Source: an uncultured Lentisphaeria bacterium (GTDB lineage Bacteria > Verrucomicrobiota > Lentisphaeria > Oligosphaerales > Oligosphaeraceae). Taken from it: 33,323 bases of DNA. The position numbers and the translations under genes are program-made. Location of the stretch: contig CALZPA010000011.1 in the NCBI GenBank assembly GCA_945827525.1, positions 1-33,323 of the forward strand. Direction: 5' to 3'. Under the pieces are notes generated by a model. It was not told the origin of the DNA. It saw only the letters and a program-made list of their open reading frames with translations, and ran no database searches. This document shows, piece after piece, positions 16,949-28,265 of the stretch (its first letter is position 1; every line of letters starts with the position of its first letter).

Positions 16949-18373
16949 CTATTCCTGCTCCGGCTCCTCGGCGGACGGTTCGCCGTCCTGGTCGCCGTCG
17001 CCGTCGCCGTCGGGGTTCTGTGCCTGGTTCTGCTCGGCCTTTTTGCGTTCGGCCTGTGTGCGTTCGCGTTCGGCCTGGATGCGTTCGGGATGTGCGGCCA
17101 GCTCCATGCCCTTGCGGTAGACCTTGTCGGAGGTGGTCTGGCGGTCGAGGAACTCCTGCTGACGGCGGAGTCTCTCGGTCTCGCTGAGGTTGGCCTTGTC
17201 CTGTTCGGCCTTGAAGACCTCGTAGTCGTGCTCGAGGGCGTCGAGTTCCTCCTCGGAGTAGGCGAGCTCGACGTCGGGGAGGATGCCGTTGCCGTGGATG
17301 CGCCGCCGGTCGGGGGTTCCCTGGGGCTGGACGAAGTAGTAGGCCATGGTCAGCTTGAGCTCGCTGCCGTTGCTGAGCGGCACGATGCTCTGGACCGAGC
17401 CCTTGCCGAAGGTCTTCTCGCCGACCACAACGGCGCGTCCCTGCGCCTGGAGGCAGCCCGACATGATTTCGGCGGCGCTGGCGCTGCCGCCGTTCACGAG
17501 CAGCACCAGCGGGATGTCGCGGAACTTGTAGCCGCCCTTCGCCTTCTCCGAGACGCTCTGCTGGCGGCCCTCCACGGAGACCACGAAGCTGCCCTCCGGG
17601 AGAAAGTAGCTGCAGATCTCGACGGCGCTCACCAGCAGTCCGCCGGGGTTGTCGCGGAGGTCGATGACCAGTCCGCGGACCTCCTCGCCGCTGAACTGCT
17701 GCTCCAAGGCGGTCTTCAGCTCCTCGGCCGTCTTCTCCATGAACTGGGTGAGGCGCACATAGCCGACGCCGTCGACGACCGTCGCCTTCGTCACGCTGTG
17801 GATGGGGATCATCGCCCGCTCGAGCGTCACCTCACGGGGTTCGCTGAAGCCCTCGCGGGTGTAGAGGAGGCGGACGGTGGTGCCGGGCTTGCCGCGCATC
17901 TTCGCCACAGTCCGTTCCAGCCCCAGTCCGGCGACCTCCTCGCCGTCGACCTTCAGAATGACGTCACCGGCGCGGAGGCCGGCGCGATAGGCGGGAGTGC
18001 CGTCGATGGGGGCCACGACGACCAGCCGTCCGCGCTTGAAGTCGATCTGGACGCCGATGCCGCCGAATTCGCCCTCGGTCTCCTCGTGGAGGCGGGTCTG
18101 GCTCTCGCCGTCGAGGTAGGCGCTGAACGGGTCCAGCGTGCGGAGGACGCCGCGGATGGCGCCGCGGAAGAGATCCTTGGCGGCGGTTCTGTCGGCGTCG
18201 ACGTAGTTGGTGCGGACGGCCTGGATGACCTCCATGAGGACGTCGATCTGGCGATACACATCGTCCTGGCCGTCCTGAGCCGCCGCCTCCTGCGAATGGA
18301 GGCGGTATCCGACGCACAGGTTGACCAGCAGCAGCAACACCGTCACCCAGACACCCAACGACCGCACCTTCAT
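16949..18373 (-). CDS. S41 family carboxy-terminal processing peptidase
   Basis: N-terminal TM, PDZ domain (GTPAYRAGLRAGDVILKVDGEEV), S41 core (LVIDLRDNPGGLL, LVNGGSASAAEIMSGCLQ, GEKTFGKGSVQ). Internal ATG at 18373 equally plausible as 18391. Confidence 0.93.
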   Translation of the reverse strand: MKVRSLGVWVTVLLLLVNLCVGYRLHSQEAAAQDGQDDVYRQIDVLMEVIQAVRTNYVDADRTAAKDLFRGAIRGVLRTLDPFSAYLDGESQTRLHEETEGEFGGIGVQIDFKRGRLVVVAPIDGTPAYRAGLRAGDVILKVDGEEVAGLGLERTVAKMRGKPGTTVRLLYTREGFSEPREVTLERAMIPIHSVTKATVVDGVGYVRLTQFMEKTAEELKTALEQQFSGEEVRGLVIDLRDNPGGLLVSAVEICSYFLPEGSFVVSVEGRQQSVSEKAKGGYKFRDIPLVLLVNGGSASAAEIMSGCLQAQGRAVVVGEKTFGKGSVQSIVPLSNGSELKLTMAYYFVQPQGTPDRRRIHGNGILPDVELAYSEEELDALEHDYEVFKAEQDKANLSETERLRRQQEFLDRQTTSDKVYRKGMELAAHPERIQAERERTQAERKKAEQNQAQNPDGDGDGDQDGEPSAEEPEQE

Positions 18374-18545
18374 CTGCACTCCTTCACGCACGTTTTGCCC
18401 CGTGGAGCCGAGGCGTCGTCATCCACGGCGCTCACGGGGTTCCCCGGGAGCCTGGCGAGCGCCATCTCATCATGTAACTAACTAAAAGACAGAAAGACAC
18501 ACGAGGGACACGCGACTGCGCGGCCACCGTGTGCCTTTCCCTCAG

Positions 18546-18562
18546 GGCTGCGATCGGCAGCC
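18546..18562 (-). other. Small hairpin directly after glyQS; possible part of a terminator
   Basis: Minus strand GGCTGC-CGATC-GCAGCC; no immediate T-tract. Confidence 0.35.
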
Positions 18563-18566
18563 TGCG

Positions 18567-19904
18567 TCAGAATTCGATCTGGACGCGCTTGTCCAGATAG
18601 GCGACCAACTGGTCGAGGCTGACGCGCTCCTGCGTCATGGTGTCACGGTCACGGACGGTGACGGCGTTGTCGTTGGCGGTGTCGAAGTCGAAGGTCACGC
18701 AGAAGGGCGTTCCGATCTCGTCCTCGCGGCGGTAGCGCTTGCCGATGGAGCCGGCGTCGTCGAATTCGGCGCGGAAGCGCTTGCGGAGGTCGTGGTAGAG
18801 CTTTTCGGCGGGTTCGTTGAGCTTCTTGGAGAGGGGGAGGACGGCGACCTGGACGGGGGCGACGGCGGCGGGGAGTCTCAGGACGACGCGCTCGTCCTCC
18901 TCCTTGCCCTCCTTGGCGGTGGTGGCGGAGTCGACCTCGTAGGCGTTGCAGAGGAGCATGAGGCAGATGCGGTCGAGTCCGCAGGAGGTCTCGACGACGG
19001 TGGGGAAGTAGGCCTCGCCCTTTTCGGCGTCGAAGTACTTGCAGGCGGCCTCCTCTCCGGAGAACTTGCAGTGCTGTGACATGTCCCACTGTCCGCGGTG
19101 ATGGACGCCCTCGACCTCACCCCAGCCGAAGGGGAACTCGAATTCGATGTCGAGGGCCTTCTTGGCGTAGTGGGCGAGCTTCTCGTGCCAGTAGATGTGG
19201 AGGCGGCTCTCGGGGATGCCGAGGATCTTGGTGTAGAAGTTCCAGCGCTGCTCATGCCAGTAGTCGAACCACTGCATGGAGTCCTCCTCGCGGCAGAAGA
19301 ATTCCATCTCCATCTGGATGAATTCGCGTGAGCGGAAGGTGAAGTAGCGGGGGTTGATCTCGTTGCGGAAGGACTTGCCGGTCTGTGCGATGCCGAAGGG
19401 GAGCTTCTGGCGGGAGGCGACCTGGATGGTGCGGAAGTCGACGAAGATGGGCTGGCAGGTCTCGGCGCGGAGATAGGCCGCGTGCTCCTCGTCGAACACG
19501 GGTCCGACGAAGGTCTTCATCATGAGGTTGAACTCGCGGGGCTCGGTCAGGTTATGGGAGCCGCAGTTCGGGCAGACGCCGGGTTCGGGGAGCTGGTCGA
19601 CGCGGTAGCGCTTCTTGCAGTCCATGCAGTCGGTCATCAGGTCGGAGAACTGGTCGAGGTGTCCGGAGGCCTTCCAGACCTGCGGATGGCAGATGATGGT
19701 CGAGTCCAGGGGGACGACGTTGTCGCGCGTCTCCACCATGTACTTCCACCACAGCTGCTCGACGGCGCGGCGCAGCGGCGCACCATAGGGGCCATAGTCC
19801 CAGAAGCCGTTGATGCCGCCGTAGATTTCCGAGCTCTGGAAAATGATGCCCCGCCGCTTGCACAGGGCAACGATCTTGTTCATCAGGTCGCCGTCGTTTG
19901 CCAT
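18567..19904 (-). CDS. glyQS: Glycyl-tRNA synthetase, dimeric (alpha2) type
   Basis: LCKRRGIIFQSSEIYGGINGFWDYGPYGAPLRR, CMDCKKRYRVDQLPEPGVCPNCG, FRNEINPR. Confidence 0.96.
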   Translation of the reverse strand: MANDGDLMNKIVALCKRRGIIFQSSEIYGGINGFWDYGPYGAPLRRAVEQLWWKYMVETRDNVVPLDSTIICHPQVWKASGHLDQFSDLMTDCMDCKKRYRVDQLPEPGVCPNCGSHNLTEPREFNLMMKTFVGPVFDEEHAAYLRAETCQPIFVDFRTIQVASRQKLPFGIAQTGKSFRNEINPRYFTFRSREFIQMEMEFFCREEDSMQWFDYWHEQRWNFYTKILGIPESRLHIYWHEKLAHYAKKALDIEFEFPFGWGEVEGVHHRGQWDMSQHCKFSGEEAACKYFDAEKGEAYFPTVVETSCGLDRICLMLLCNAYEVDSATTAKEGKEEDERVVLRLPAAVAPVQVAVLPLSKKLNEPAEKLYHDLRKRFRAEFDDAGSIGKRYRREDEIGTPFCVTFDFDTANDNAVTVRDRDTMTQERVSLDQLVAYLDKRVQIEF

Positions 19905-20101
19905 AATCCTACAACCTTTCGTCTTTCAGGGTTCCTACCGCCGGCGGCGGACGGCGCGAAACATGCGTCCCACGACTCCTCCGCCAGTTGAAAATTCGGT
20001 TTGCTGGTATAACATAACTTCGAACATCAAAACGGCAAATATTTTCTACTGAAAAATATTCGCGCCCCAGACTTCCACCCCCAACCCTCTCCCCTTCCCT
20101 C

Positions 20102-21067
<966 letters not shown>

Positions 21068-21074
21068 TGCGGGT

Positions 21075-22601
21075 CTACTTCAGCTCGAAGACGGCGCGGC
21101 GGGCGGAGCGGGCGCGATAGAGTTCGCGGAGATCGCCGTCGGGGAGGCCGGCGCGGCGGAAGAGGTCGCGGGCGGCGGCGGCGTCCGGGGCGATGGCGAG
21201 GCGGCGTCCGGGGGTGCGGGGGAGCCAGGCGGAGGCGGTCTCCAGCATCGGGCTGCCGATGACCAGTCCCTGGACGTCGGGCCTGCGGTACAGGCCCAGG
21301 TAGAAGGAGGCCGTCATCATGTCGTAGGCGTCGGTGAGGACGGTGGCTTCGCTGGCGGCAAGGCTCTCGTTCTCGGCGAATTCGCGGAGGTCCTCGGCGC
21401 CTCGGTAGTACTGCTGGAGGAGGTTGTCGGGGATGACGCCGCGTTTGAGCTGTGTGTCGGTGAGTCCCTCGGCGAGTCGCTCGACGAGGATGCCGCAGAC
21501 GAGCGTCGCCAAGGCGGTGTTGAGGAGTCGTCGTGGATGCTGGTCGGCGTTGAGCCAGCGGCAGGCGAGGAGCGGGAGGAGCGTCGCGGCGGGGAGCAGG
21601 ACCAGGAAGACGCGCGGGAACGGGGCATGGCCGCTACGGGAGAGCGCGAGTCCGAGGGCCGTCACGAGCGCCAGCGAGGCCGCGCCCCAGAGCAGGGGAC
21701 GCAGGACGGGGCAGGCGACCGCCCTGCCCTGCCGCCAGGCGCACAGGAGCGTCAGGGCGAGCGTTGCGCCGAGGTGGGCCGCCACGGCCAGCAGCAGATT
21801 GCCGGCGACGAGCCAGGCGGAGTTCCAGCCGTCGGGCTCGGCGAGGGCGCGGCGGACCTGCTCCAGGATGGTCAGGTAGTAGGCGGCGCCGAGCAGGGTG
21901 CCGGCGCACCAGGGAAGCAGCTTCAGGAGCGCCGTCGTAGGGCGCTGGCCGTCACGGCGGAGCAGCAGCCAGCCCAGTGTGGCCAGCACGGGCGCGAAGA
22001 GGAGGTTGGTCGGCATGACCAGGGGGAGCGCCAGTCCAGTCGCGCCGAGGAGCGAGCAGCCCGGGGCGGGGCGTGGGGGGGCGCTGTCCTCGACGGAGGG
22101 CAGCAGCTCCAGGAGTCCGGAGATGGCGAGCGTCGCCAGGAGGAGGCTGAGGGAATAGCCGCGCATCTGGTAGGCGTAGGCGGTGAAGACGGGGCTGATG
22201 GCGAGGGTCAGGGCGCCCAGGGCCGCCACGCGCAGTCCCAGCAGGCGTCGCCAGTGCAGCAAGACGGTCGCCACGGTGGCCAGGCCGAACAGCAGCGACG
22301 GCAGACGGAGCAGGTACTCGTCGAACCGTCCGCCCAGGACGCGCAGCCACCCGGCCTCCACCAGCGTGAACAGTAGGTGGTTGTTGGCGATGGGGTAGTC
22401 GCGCAGGATGGCCGACGGCTCGCCGAGATGGGGGAGCACGAAGCGCTGCAGGGTGAGCACCTCGTCGTACCAGAGCTCCGCTGAGGCCCAGGCGAAGGTG
22501 CGCAGGAGGAAGACGGCCAGCAGCAGGATCAGGAGGGTGCCGGGCTGGGGCTGGGGCGTCGCGGCCGTGCCGTGTGGTGTCGGTGTCGTCGTCGTCGCCA
22601 T
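21075..22601 (-). CDS. Multi-pass membrane glycosyltransferase (GT39/ArnT-like)
   Basis: ASAELWYDEVLTLQRFVLPHL near N-term, many TM segments. Start MATTTTPTPHG at 22601; the longer ORF runs through folE out of frame. Confidence 0.65.
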   Translation of the reverse strand: MATTTTPTPHGTAATPQPQPGTLLILLLAVFLLRTFAWASAELWYDEVLTLQRFVLPHLGEPSAILRDYPIANNHLLFTLVEAGWLRVLGGRFDEYLLRLPSLLFGLATVATVLLHWRRLLGLRVAALGALTLAISPVFTAYAYQMRGYSLSLLLATLAISGLLELLPSVEDSAPPRPAPGCSLLGATGLALPLVMPTNLLFAPVLATLGWLLLRRDGQRPTTALLKLLPWCAGTLLGAAYYLTILEQVRRALAEPDGWNSAWLVAGNLLLAVAAHLGATLALTLLCAWRQGRAVACPVLRPLLWGAASLALVTALGLALSRSGHAPFPRVFLVLLPAATLLPLLACRWLNADQHPRRLLNTALATLVCGILVERLAEGLTDTQLKRGVIPDNLLQQYYRGAEDLREFAENESLAASEATVLTDAYDMMTASFYLGLYRRPDVQGLVIGSPMLETASAWLPRTPGRRLAIAPDAAAARDLFRRAGLPDGDLRELYRARSARRAVFELK

Positions 22602-22621
22602 GTCCGGTGGGTAGGTCTTCT

Positions 22622-23206
22622 TCAGTGGTGGTCTTCGATGAGGCGGAGGAATTCGCTGCGTGTGGCGACGGACTTGAGGAAGGAGCCGCGCATGGCACTG
22701 GTGACCATGCAGGAGTTCTGCTTCTGGACGCCGCGCATCATCATGCAGAGATGGTGACATTCCATGACGACGCCGACGCCCTCGGCGTTGACCTTCGCCT
22801 TGATGTAGTCGGCAATTTCCTGGGTGAGTCGCTCCTGGATTTGGAGTCGTCGGGCGAAGCAGTCGACGAGTCGTGCCAGCTTGCTGACGCCGAAGACCTT
22901 GCCTCGCGGGATGTAGCCGATGTGGCAGCGTCCGTAGAAGGGCAGCATATGGTGTTCGCAGAGGCTGTAGACCTCGATGTCGCGGACGATGACCATGTGG
23001 TTGCACTCCTCGTGGAAGATGGCGTCGCCGACGACATCGTCGGGGTTCTGGGTATATCCCTGGAGGAGGAACTGGTATGCCTTGGCGACGCGCGCGGGAG
23101 TCTTGAGGAGTCCCTCGCGGTGGATGTCCTCGCCCTCGTTCAGGAGGATTTGCCTGACGCACTCCTCGGTGGTCATGGCGTTGGGTCTGTCTGGTTCGTT
23201 GCTCAT
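22622..23206 (-). CDS. folE: GTP cyclohydrolase I
   Basis: [64 protein letters not shown]. Confidence 0.96.
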   Translation of the reverse strand: MSNEPDRPNAMTTEECVRQILLNEGEDIHREGLLKTPARVAKAYQFLLQGYTQNPDDVVGDAIFHEECNHMVIVRDIEVYSLCEHHMLPFYGRCHIGYIPRGKVFGVSKLARLVDCFARRLQIQERLTQEIADYIKAKVNAEGVGVVMECHHLCMMMRGVQKQNSCMVTSAMRGSFLKSVATRSEFLRLIEDHH

Positions 23207-23220
23207 GTCCCTGGCCTGGT

Positions 23221-24126
23221 TCAGCGGCTCAATGGTTTGTTTCTGCCGGGGCGGCGGCGCGCGGCCTCCAGCGTGTTGTAGAGGAGCATGGTGATGGTCA
23301 TAGGGCCGACGCCGCCGGGGACGGGGGTGATGAGGGAGGCCACCTGGCGCACGCTGTCGAAGTCGACGTCCCCGACGAGGCGATAGCCCTTGGGGCTGTC
23401 GGGGGCCTCGACGCGGTTGACGCCGACGTCGATGACGACGGCGCCGGGGCGGACCATCTCGCCGGTGACGGTGTTGGGCCTGCCGGAGGCGACGATGAGG
23501 ATGTCGGCCTGCCGGGTGAAGGCGGCGAGGTCGCGGGTATGGGTGTGGCAGAGGGTCACGGTGGCGTTGCCGAGGGCTGATTTCTGGAGCAGCAGGCTGG
23601 CCACGGGCTTGCCGACGATGTTGGAGCGTCCGACCACGACGGCGTGTGCGCCGTCGGTGGAGACGCCGCTGCGCTTGAGGAGGTGGAGGATGCCGTGCGG
23701 GGTGCAGGGGAGGAAACAGGGCTGTCCGATGAGCATGCGTCCCACGTTGACGGGATGGAAGCCATCGACGTCCTTTTCGGGGTCGATGGCCATGATGACT
23801 CGGTTCTCGTCGATATGGCGAGGGAGTGGGAGCTGGACGAGGATGCCGTCCACGGCGGGGTCATGGTTCAGCCTGTCGATGAGGGCGAGCAGGCTCTCCT
23901 CGGAGATGTCCTGGGGGAGTCGGTGGTCGAAGGAGGCGAAGCCGGCCTCGGCGCAGGCCTTCTCCTTGGCGGAGACATAGGACTTGGAAGCGGGATTGTC
24001 TCCGACGAGGACGACGGCGAGTCCGGGCTGGATGCCCAGTGTCTCGCGCAGAGTCGCCGTCTGCTCTTTGATTTCGGCGCGCATGTCCGCCGCCACCTGT
24101 TTGCCGTCGATGATGCCTGCTGCCAT
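23221..24126 (-). CDS. folD: Methylenetetrahydrofolate dehydrogenase/cyclohydrolase
   Basis: [68 protein letters not shown]. Confidence 0.97.
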   Translation of the reverse strand: MAAGIIDGKQVAADMRAEIKEQTATLRETLGIQPGLAVVLVGDNPASKSYVSAKEKACAEAGFASFDHRLPQDISEESLLALIDRLNHDPAVDGILVQLPLPRHIDENRVIMAIDPEKDVDGFHPVNVGRMLIGQPCFLPCTPHGILHLLKRSGVSTDGAHAVVVGRSNIVGKPVASLLLQKSALGNATVTLCHTHTRDLAAFTRQADILIVASGRPNTVTGEMVRPGAVVIDVGVNRVEAPDSPKGYRLVGDVDFDSVRQVASLITPVPGGVGPMTITMLLYNTLEAARRRPGRNKPLSR

Positions 24127-24168
24127 AGTTGCTGCCCTGATGATTAGGAGTGGGAGTGGGGTCTGTCC

Positions 24169-24840
24169 TCAGAGGACGTCGAGGAGTTCGACCTCGAAGA
24201 CGAGGGTCGCGTTGGGAGGGATGACGTTGCCGGCGCCGGCGGAGCCGTAGCCCAGCTCTGGGGGGATGGTGAGGATGGCCTTGCCGCCGACCTTGAGCAA
24301 CTGCAGGCCCTCGGTCCAGCCGGCGATGACCTGGTTCAGGGGGAAGTCGATGGGCTGTCCGCGCTCGACGGAGGAGTCGAAGACCTTGCCGTCGATGAGC
24401 TTTCCGGTGTAGTGGACGCGGACCTTGTCGGTGGCCTTGGGTGACTTGCCGTCGCCCTGGCGGAGGATTTCGACCTGGAGTCCGGAGGGAGTGACCTGGA
24501 CTCCGGGCTTCTTGGCGTTCTCGGCGCGGTAGTCGTCGCCCTTCTTGGCGTGTTCGGCGCCGTCGCCGCACTTGCCGCCGTGGCAGCCGGAGCCGCAGTC
24601 GCCGTCGCAGCCGCAGTCGCAGTGATGGTTGCGGTGCTGCTCCTCAATCTTGGCGAACAGGGTCTCCAGGAGACCGGTGAACTCCTGCTGGGTGATCTGG
24701 GGCTTCTGGTTGTCGAACATGTCGAGGCAGCCGGCGAAGAACGCCTCCTTGTCGAAGTCGAGGGGCATCTGCATCACCTGCATGGCCATGTTCAGTCCCA
24801 GCGCGTAGGACGTCTTCTGCTCGTCGTTCTTGAATTCCAT
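24169..24840 (-). CDS. FKBP-type peptidyl-prolyl isomerase with Cys/His-rich linker
   Basis: FKBP core VRVHYTGKLIDGKVFDSSVERGQPIDFPLNQVIAGWTEGLQLLKVGGKAILTIPPELGYGSAGAGNVIPPNATLVFEVELLDV; FKBP_N-like N-terminus. Confidence 0.93.
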   Translation of the reverse strand: MEFKNDEQKTSYALGLNMAMQVMQMPLDFDKEAFFAGCLDMFDNQKPQITQQEFTGLLETLFAKIEEQHRNHHCDCGCDGDCGSGCHGGKCGDGAEHAKKGDDYRAENAKKPGVQVTPSGLQVEILRQGDGKSPKATDKVRVHYTGKLIDGKVFDSSVERGQPIDFPLNQVIAGWTEGLQLLKVGGKAILTIPPELGYGSAGAGNVIPPNATLVFEVELLDVL

Positions 24841-24903
24841 GATGGGGGATTCCTTTGGGTGTGGGGTTTTGGTGTGGCTATGGTTTCTGCGTCAGGTCAG
24901 CGT

Positions 24904-25392
24904 TCAGTCGCCGAGTGGGGTGACGCCCTGTGGGAGTCCGTGGGCGAGGAGCTGGCGTCCGAGGTCATCGGGGAGGTCGATGACGCGGGTCTCGTCCTGG
25001 CCGTCGCCGTAGGCGAGCGTGAGGGCGATGCAGTCGCCGCCGCGGAGGAGTCCGGCGATGCGCTCGGGCCACTCGACGAGGGTGATGGCGTCCGGGTCGA
25101 AGAGGTACTCCTCGATGCCGAAGGCGAGCGCGGAGCGCTCGTCGTCGATGCGGTACATGTCGAGGTGGTTGAAGCGTCGTCCGTCGGGTGCCTGGTATTC
25201 CTGGGCGACGGTGAAGGTGGGGCTGGTGACGGCCTCGGTGATGCCGAGTCCGCGCGCGACGCCCCGTGAGAGGACGGTCTTGCCGGCTCCCAGGTCGCCA
25301 TGGAGCGCCACGACCTGTCCGTTGCGCAGCAGGGATGCCAGTGCGGCGCCCAGCGCCTGCGTGCTCTCATTGGCCTGACTGACGAACTTCAT
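24904..25392 (-). CDS. tsaE: tRNA t6A biosynthesis ATPase TsaE
   Basis: ALHGDLGAGKTVLSRGVARGLG, VTSPTFTVAQEY, HLDMYRID, LVEWPER. Confidence 0.95.
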   Translation of the reverse strand: MKFVSQANESTQALGAALASLLRNGQVVALHGDLGAGKTVLSRGVARGLGITEAVTSPTFTVAQEYQAPDGRRFNHLDMYRIDDERSALAFGIEEYLFDPDAITLVEWPERIAGLLRGGDCIALTLAYGDGQDETRVIDLPDDLGRQLLAHGLPQGVTPLGD

Positions 25393-25414
25393 GGCGATGG
25401 CCTCCGGTGGTGCC

Positions 25415-26455
25415 TCACTCGACGCTCTTGACCTGATCCCAGGCGCGGTCGAAGATGATTTTCTTGTCTCCGAGGTTGTCGAGGGGGGTGCAGCGCTGGC
25501 GTTCCTCGGCGGGGATGGTGAAGGCGGGGTTGGCTCGGAGCGTGGCGTCGACCCTGTTCACGGCCTCGGTGTGGGGGGTGATGTACATGATCTCATCCAT
25601 GTTGCGCGCGGCGACCTCGGGGCGGTAGATGTAGTTGATGAAGGCGTAGGCGAGGTCCTTGTTGGTGGAGTTGCGCATGATGGCGAAGTTGTCGAAGGTG
25701 ACGGTGGAGCCTTCCTTGGGGATGACGAAGCGGATCTCGGGCTTTTCCATCATGACCTGGAGCATGTCTCCGCTGTAGGTCTGGATGAGCTTGAATTCGC
25801 CGGAGGCGAGGGACTGCTTGGTGTCGTCGACGCCGAATTTGGCGATGTTGGCCTTCCAGCGGGTGATGAGTGCGACGGCCTCGTCGACGTGCTTCTGGTC
25901 GGTGTCGTTGACGCTGTGGCCGAGGGTGGCGAGGGCGCATCCGAGGACTTCGCGCTGGTCGTCGAGGAGTGACATGGAGCCCTTGAGGTCGGTGCGCTCG
26001 AACATGCGCCAGGTGGGCTGGAAGTCCTTGACCTGCGTGGAGTCGTAGCCGATGCCGGTGAAGCTGACGAAGTAGGGGACGGTGTAGGTCATGTCGCTGT
26101 CGAAGGTCAGCTTGGCGTAGGAGCGGTCGAAGTACTTGATGACGTTGGGGAGCTTGGCGTGGTCGAGGCGGTCGATCATCTGCTCCTCGAACATCAGCTT
26201 GGCGAGGTAGGTGGAGGGGACGACGATGTCGTAGCCGCCGGCTCCGGTCTGGAGCTTGGCGTACATGGCCTCGTTGGAGTCGAACGTGTCGATTTTGACC
26301 TCGCAGCCGAACTCCTGCTCGAAGTCCCTGACGACCTGCTCCGAGATGTAGTCGCCCCAGTTGTAGATGTGCAGCGTCTCGCGCCGCTTGCCGCAGGAAA
26401 CCAGCAGCAGGGACATCGCGGACAGAACCATAGCCAGCGTCAACAGCCTTTTCAT
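25415..26455 (-). CDS. potD: Spermidine/putrescine ABC transporter substrate-binding protein
   Basis: Lipoprotein-like N-term LLLVSCGK; LHIYNWGDYISEQVVRDFEQEFGCEVKIDTFDSNEAMYAKLQTG; pot operon context. Confidence 0.93.
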   Translation of the reverse strand: MKRLLTLAMVLSAMSLLLVSCGKRRETLHIYNWGDYISEQVVRDFEQEFGCEVKIDTFDSNEAMYAKLQTGAGGYDIVVPSTYLAKLMFEEQMIDRLDHAKLPNVIKYFDRSYAKLTFDSDMTYTVPYFVSFTGIGYDSTQVKDFQPTWRMFERTDLKGSMSLLDDQREVLGCALATLGHSVNDTDQKHVDEAVALITRWKANIAKFGVDDTKQSLASGEFKLIQTYSGDMLQVMMEKPEIRFVIPKEGSTVTFDNFAIMRNSTNKDLAYAFINYIYRPEVAARNMDEIMYITPHTEAVNRVDATLRANPAFTIPAEERQRCTPLDNLGDKKIIFDRAWDQVKSVE

Positions 26456-26511
26456 TCTCTTGTACTCCTTTTAAAGCTTGCAGCGAGTTTGGGTGTGAGG
26501 AAACGTGAAAC

Positions 26512-27345
26512 CTATTCCGACTTGCCCTTGGACAGCAGGTTCTGGGTGACGAACACCAGTCCGAACGTCAGCAGCAGGAAGATGACGGAGAGCGCGTTCA
26601 GGACCGGCGGCGTCCCGCGGCGCATCGCGCTCTGGATGTAGATGGGCAGCGTCGTGTCGCCCGCGCCCTTGACGAAGAACGTGATGACGAAGTCATCGAT
26701 GGAGAGGGTGAAGGCGAAGAGGGCGCCGGCGACGATGCCGGGCATGATGACCGGCAGGGTCACATGGAAGAACGTGTAGAGTCCGCTGGCGCCGAGGTCC
26801 TGCGCCGCCTCCAGCAGGGAGTTGTCGAATTCCTTCAGCCGCCCGAGGACGACCATGGCGACATAGCTGAGGCAGAAGGTCACATGGGCGATGACGACGG
26901 TCGTCATGCCGAGCTCCAGCCGGAGTCCGAAGAGCGACTCGAGCCAGCCGCCGCAGACGTCCATGACCGTGACGAACAGCAGAAGCATGCTGATGCCCAG
27001 CAGGATGTCGGGCACGACCAGCGGCGTGTGGACCAGCGCGTAGTAGATGCCCTTCAGGCGGCTGCGGCTGCGATGGAGCGCCAGGGCGCTGAGGGTGCCG
27101 AGCACGGTGGAGAAGACGGTGGCCAGCAGCGCGATGACCAGCGTGTTCACCAGCGCCTCCCAGATGGCCCCCGTGTGGAACAGCTGGACGTACCACTTGA
27201 GGGAGAACTCCTTCCAGGCGCCGCCGTACTTGCTGGCGTTGAACGAGGCCACGGCGACCATCACCAGCGGCGTGTACAGGAACACCATGGCGAACATCAG
27301 CACATAGAACGGGAAGCGGCTGTTGCGGTTGCAGCGTCGGCTCAT
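26512..27345 (-). CDS. potC: Spermidine/putrescine ABC transporter permease
   Basis: LYTPLVMVAVASFNASKYGGAWKEFSLKWYVQLF; EAAQDLGASGLYTFFHVTLPVIMPGIVAGALFAFTLSIDDFVITFF. Start reassigned to ATG 27345. Confidence 0.92.
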   Translation of the reverse strand: MSRRCNRNSRFPFYVLMFAMVFLYTPLVMVAVASFNASKYGGAWKEFSLKWYVQLFHTGAIWEALVNTLVIALLATVFSTVLGTLSALALHRSRSRLKGIYYALVHTPLVVPDILLGISMLLLFVTVMDVCGGWLESLFGLRLELGMTTVVIAHVTFCLSYVAMVVLGRLKEFDNSLLEAAQDLGASGLYTFFHVTLPVIMPGIVAGALFAFTLSIDDFVITFFVKGAGDTTLPIYIQSAMRRGTPPVLNALSVIFLLLTFGLVFVTQNLLSKGKSE

Positions 27346-28241
27346 GGGCGGACCTCCTTGGCGGCGGCGGGGGCCTGCCGCTCCGCCTCCGTGCTCTGGC
27401 GTGCCTCGCGCAGTCGTCGCAGCACCAGTCCGGCCAGCAGGGGCAGGAAGACCGCCAGCATGAGCAGCGCCGAGAGGGCGCTGGCGTGGGGCAGGTTGCG
27501 GTCGACGAAGACGCGCTGGGCGATCTTGTCGCCCAGCAGCTCGCTGGTGGGGCCGCCCACCAGGCTCGGTATGAGGTACGCGCCCAGCGCCGGTATCAGC
27601 ACCACCATGAGCGCCGTCCAGATGCCGTTCGCGATGCCGGGCAGGAAGACCCGCCGGAACGCATAGAACGAGCTGGCGCCCAAATCCTTCGCCGCGTCGA
27701 GCAGGGAGAAGTCGAATTTCTCGGCCACGGCGTAGATGGGGAGGACGGCATAGGGCAGATAGGTGTAGACCATGACGGCCAGCACCGCCCACTCGTTGTA
27801 GAGGAGCTGCGTCGACGGCTCGGCCAGCCCCAGCCAGACCAGCGCCGTCTTGAAGGCGCCGTGGGGATGCAGGAACACCTTCCAGGCGTAGATGCGGATC
27901 AGGAAGTTCGTCCAGAACGGCACGATGATGAGCATGAGCGACAGGTTGCGCCAGCGCGGAGCCATGCGCGCCAGCTGGTAGCTGATGGGCACGGCCATCA
28001 TGATGCACAGCGCCGTCGACAGCGCGCCCTGCCAGGCCGTGCGCCAGATGATGGACGGGTAGCTCGGGTTGCGCAGCTCCATGACGGTCCGCAGTGTCCA
28101 GCCGTCGCCGATGCCGCCGTTGGCGTCCACGGGCTTGAACGCCAGCAGGAACATGATGAGCACCGGCAGGGCGTAGAACACGACCAGCCAGACGAAGGTG
28201 GGGGTGCCAATGAGGAAATTGGCCAGCTTTGCTCGCTTCAT
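27342..28241 (-). CDS. potB: Spermidine/putrescine ABC transporter permease
   Basis: AAKDLGASSFYAFRRVFLPGIANGIWTALMVVLIPALGAYLIPSLVGGP; 4-nt overlap with potC. Confidence 0.92.
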   Translation of the reverse strand: MKRAKLANFLIGTPTFVWLVVFYALPVLIMFLLAFKPVDANGGIGDGWTLRTVMELRNPSYPSIIWRTAWQGALSTALCIMMAVPISYQLARMAPRWRNLSLMLIIVPFWTNFLIRIYAWKVFLHPHGAFKTALVWLGLAEPSTQLLYNEWAVLAVMVYTYLPYAVLPIYAVAEKFDFSLLDAAKDLGASSFYAFRRVFLPGIANGIWTALMVVLIPALGAYLIPSLVGGPTSELLGDKIAQRVFVDRNLPHASALSALLMLAVFLPLLAGLVLRRLREARQSTEAERQAPAAAKEVRP

Positions 28242-28265
28242 CGCCGCCTCTCCTTTGTGTGTGGC

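Noticed and set aside
16943-18481. 512-aa plus-strand ORF
   Set aside because: Antisense to the S41 peptidase, whose motifs are clear.
22602-23162. N-terminal extension of the glycosyltransferase ORF
   Set aside because: Arg/Pro/His-rich out-of-frame translation of folE; a proper ATG exists at 22601.
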